DNA of 7,306 nucleotides from the NCBI GenBank assembly GCA_003155465.1, contig PMCR01000415.1:5280-12585 (forward strand), written 5' to 3'. The notes under the pieces are model-generated. The model saw only the letters and a program-made list of their open reading frames with translations. It was not told the origin of the DNA and made no database searches. Position numbers and translations under genes: made by a program. This document shows positions 7,099-7,306 of the stretch, piece after piece; the stretch's first letter is position 1, and each line of letters opens with the position of its first letter. This DNA comes from Myxococcales bacterium. GTDB lineage: Bacteria > Myxococcota > Polyangia > Fen-1088.

Positions 7099-7306
7099 AT
7101 GCCCTACTCGCTTGTCGGCGGCTACACCTTGCCCGTTCGCACAGCCCTGATCGAAACCACCGACAACACGGGCACCGTGGACATCGTGGCCACCGGCCTC
7201 CTCAACGGCAATGCCGTGGTTCACGAAGAAGCAATCGTGGGGTTCCTCGAAGGACAGGTGATGCTACTCAAGCTCTTCCTGGACGTCGAATGTGTAGTCG
7301 ATCCAT
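7099..7306 (+). CDS. Start of an unidentified protein (3' end outside the window)
   Basis: A reading frame opens at ATG 7099 (MPYSLVGGYTLPVRTALIET...) and stays open for 69 codons to the window end. The nearest in-frame upstream stop is the TAA at 7069-7071, and no other ATG, GTG or TTG lies between, so 7099 is the only reasonable start. No good Shine-Dalgarno sequence precedes it. Its codons mostly end in G or C, as in the sure genes, and the residue pattern looks like a folded soluble protein (alternating polar and hydrophobic, TVDIVATGLLNGNAVVHEEA, then a hydrophobic stretch VMLLKLFLDVECVV). I recognise no family or motif. A hairpin and 150 bases separate it from the defence genes, so it may belong to a different transcript. 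The opposite-strand frame overlapping it, 6892-7224, looks like a shadow. Confidence 0.55.
   Translation, partial: MPYSLVGGYTLPVRTALIETTDNTGTVDIVATGLLNGNAVVHEEAIVGFLEGQVMLLKLFLDVECVVDP

Noticed and set aside
6962..7150. 62-codon plus-strand frame in the gap after the DUF262 gene
   Set aside because: It has no ribosome binding site, runs through the hairpin, is rich in Cys/Arg/Pro as in chance GC-rich frames, and overlaps the better frame at 7099.

Overview
The window carries most of a type I restriction-modification operon from a GC-rich bacterium, followed by a modification-dependent-nuclease-like gene and the start of an unidentified gene. All genes lie on the + strand. Local G+C is roughly 65% in the gene bodies (68% in one 60-base stretch of hsdR counted by hand). 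Arginine, alanine and G/C-ending codons dominate. This fits a GC-rich proteobacterium such as a beta- or gammaproteobacterium, but nothing here fixes the taxon. No tRNA, rRNA, CRISPR array, integrase or insertion sequence is visible.

Layout. Bases 1-1029 are the 3' two thirds of hsdM (adenine methyltransferase), cut by the window edge. hsdS (1022-2218, DNA specificity) overlaps hsdM by 8 bases. hsdR (2215-5178, ATP-dependent translocase/nuclease) overlaps hsdS through a 4-base ATGA. After hsdR come 111 bases holding a very good Shine-Dalgarno sequence, a 27-codon reading frame ending in TAG, and then in the same frame the ATG of a 552-aa protein with an N-terminal DUF262 (DGQQR) and a C-terminal DUF1524 (HNH-like) region (5290-6948). 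A 150-base gap follows, with a hairpin that may be a terminator and a tandem 7-base repeat. From 7099 an unrecognised reading frame runs off the window.

How the parts work together. HsdM, HsdS and HsdR would form the usual complex: HsdS reads a bipartite site with two target recognition domains, HsdM methylates it, and HsdR translocates and cuts DNA when the site is unmethylated. DUF262-DUF1524 proteins are the family of GmrSD and SspE, nucleases that respond to modified DNA. Placed just behind hsdR, it plausibly covers phages whose DNA modifications evade the type I enzyme. That cooperation is inference from gene order. The most unusual point is the short in-frame leader ORF closed by a single TAG just before the DUF262 gene, which has only a weak ribosome binding site of its own.
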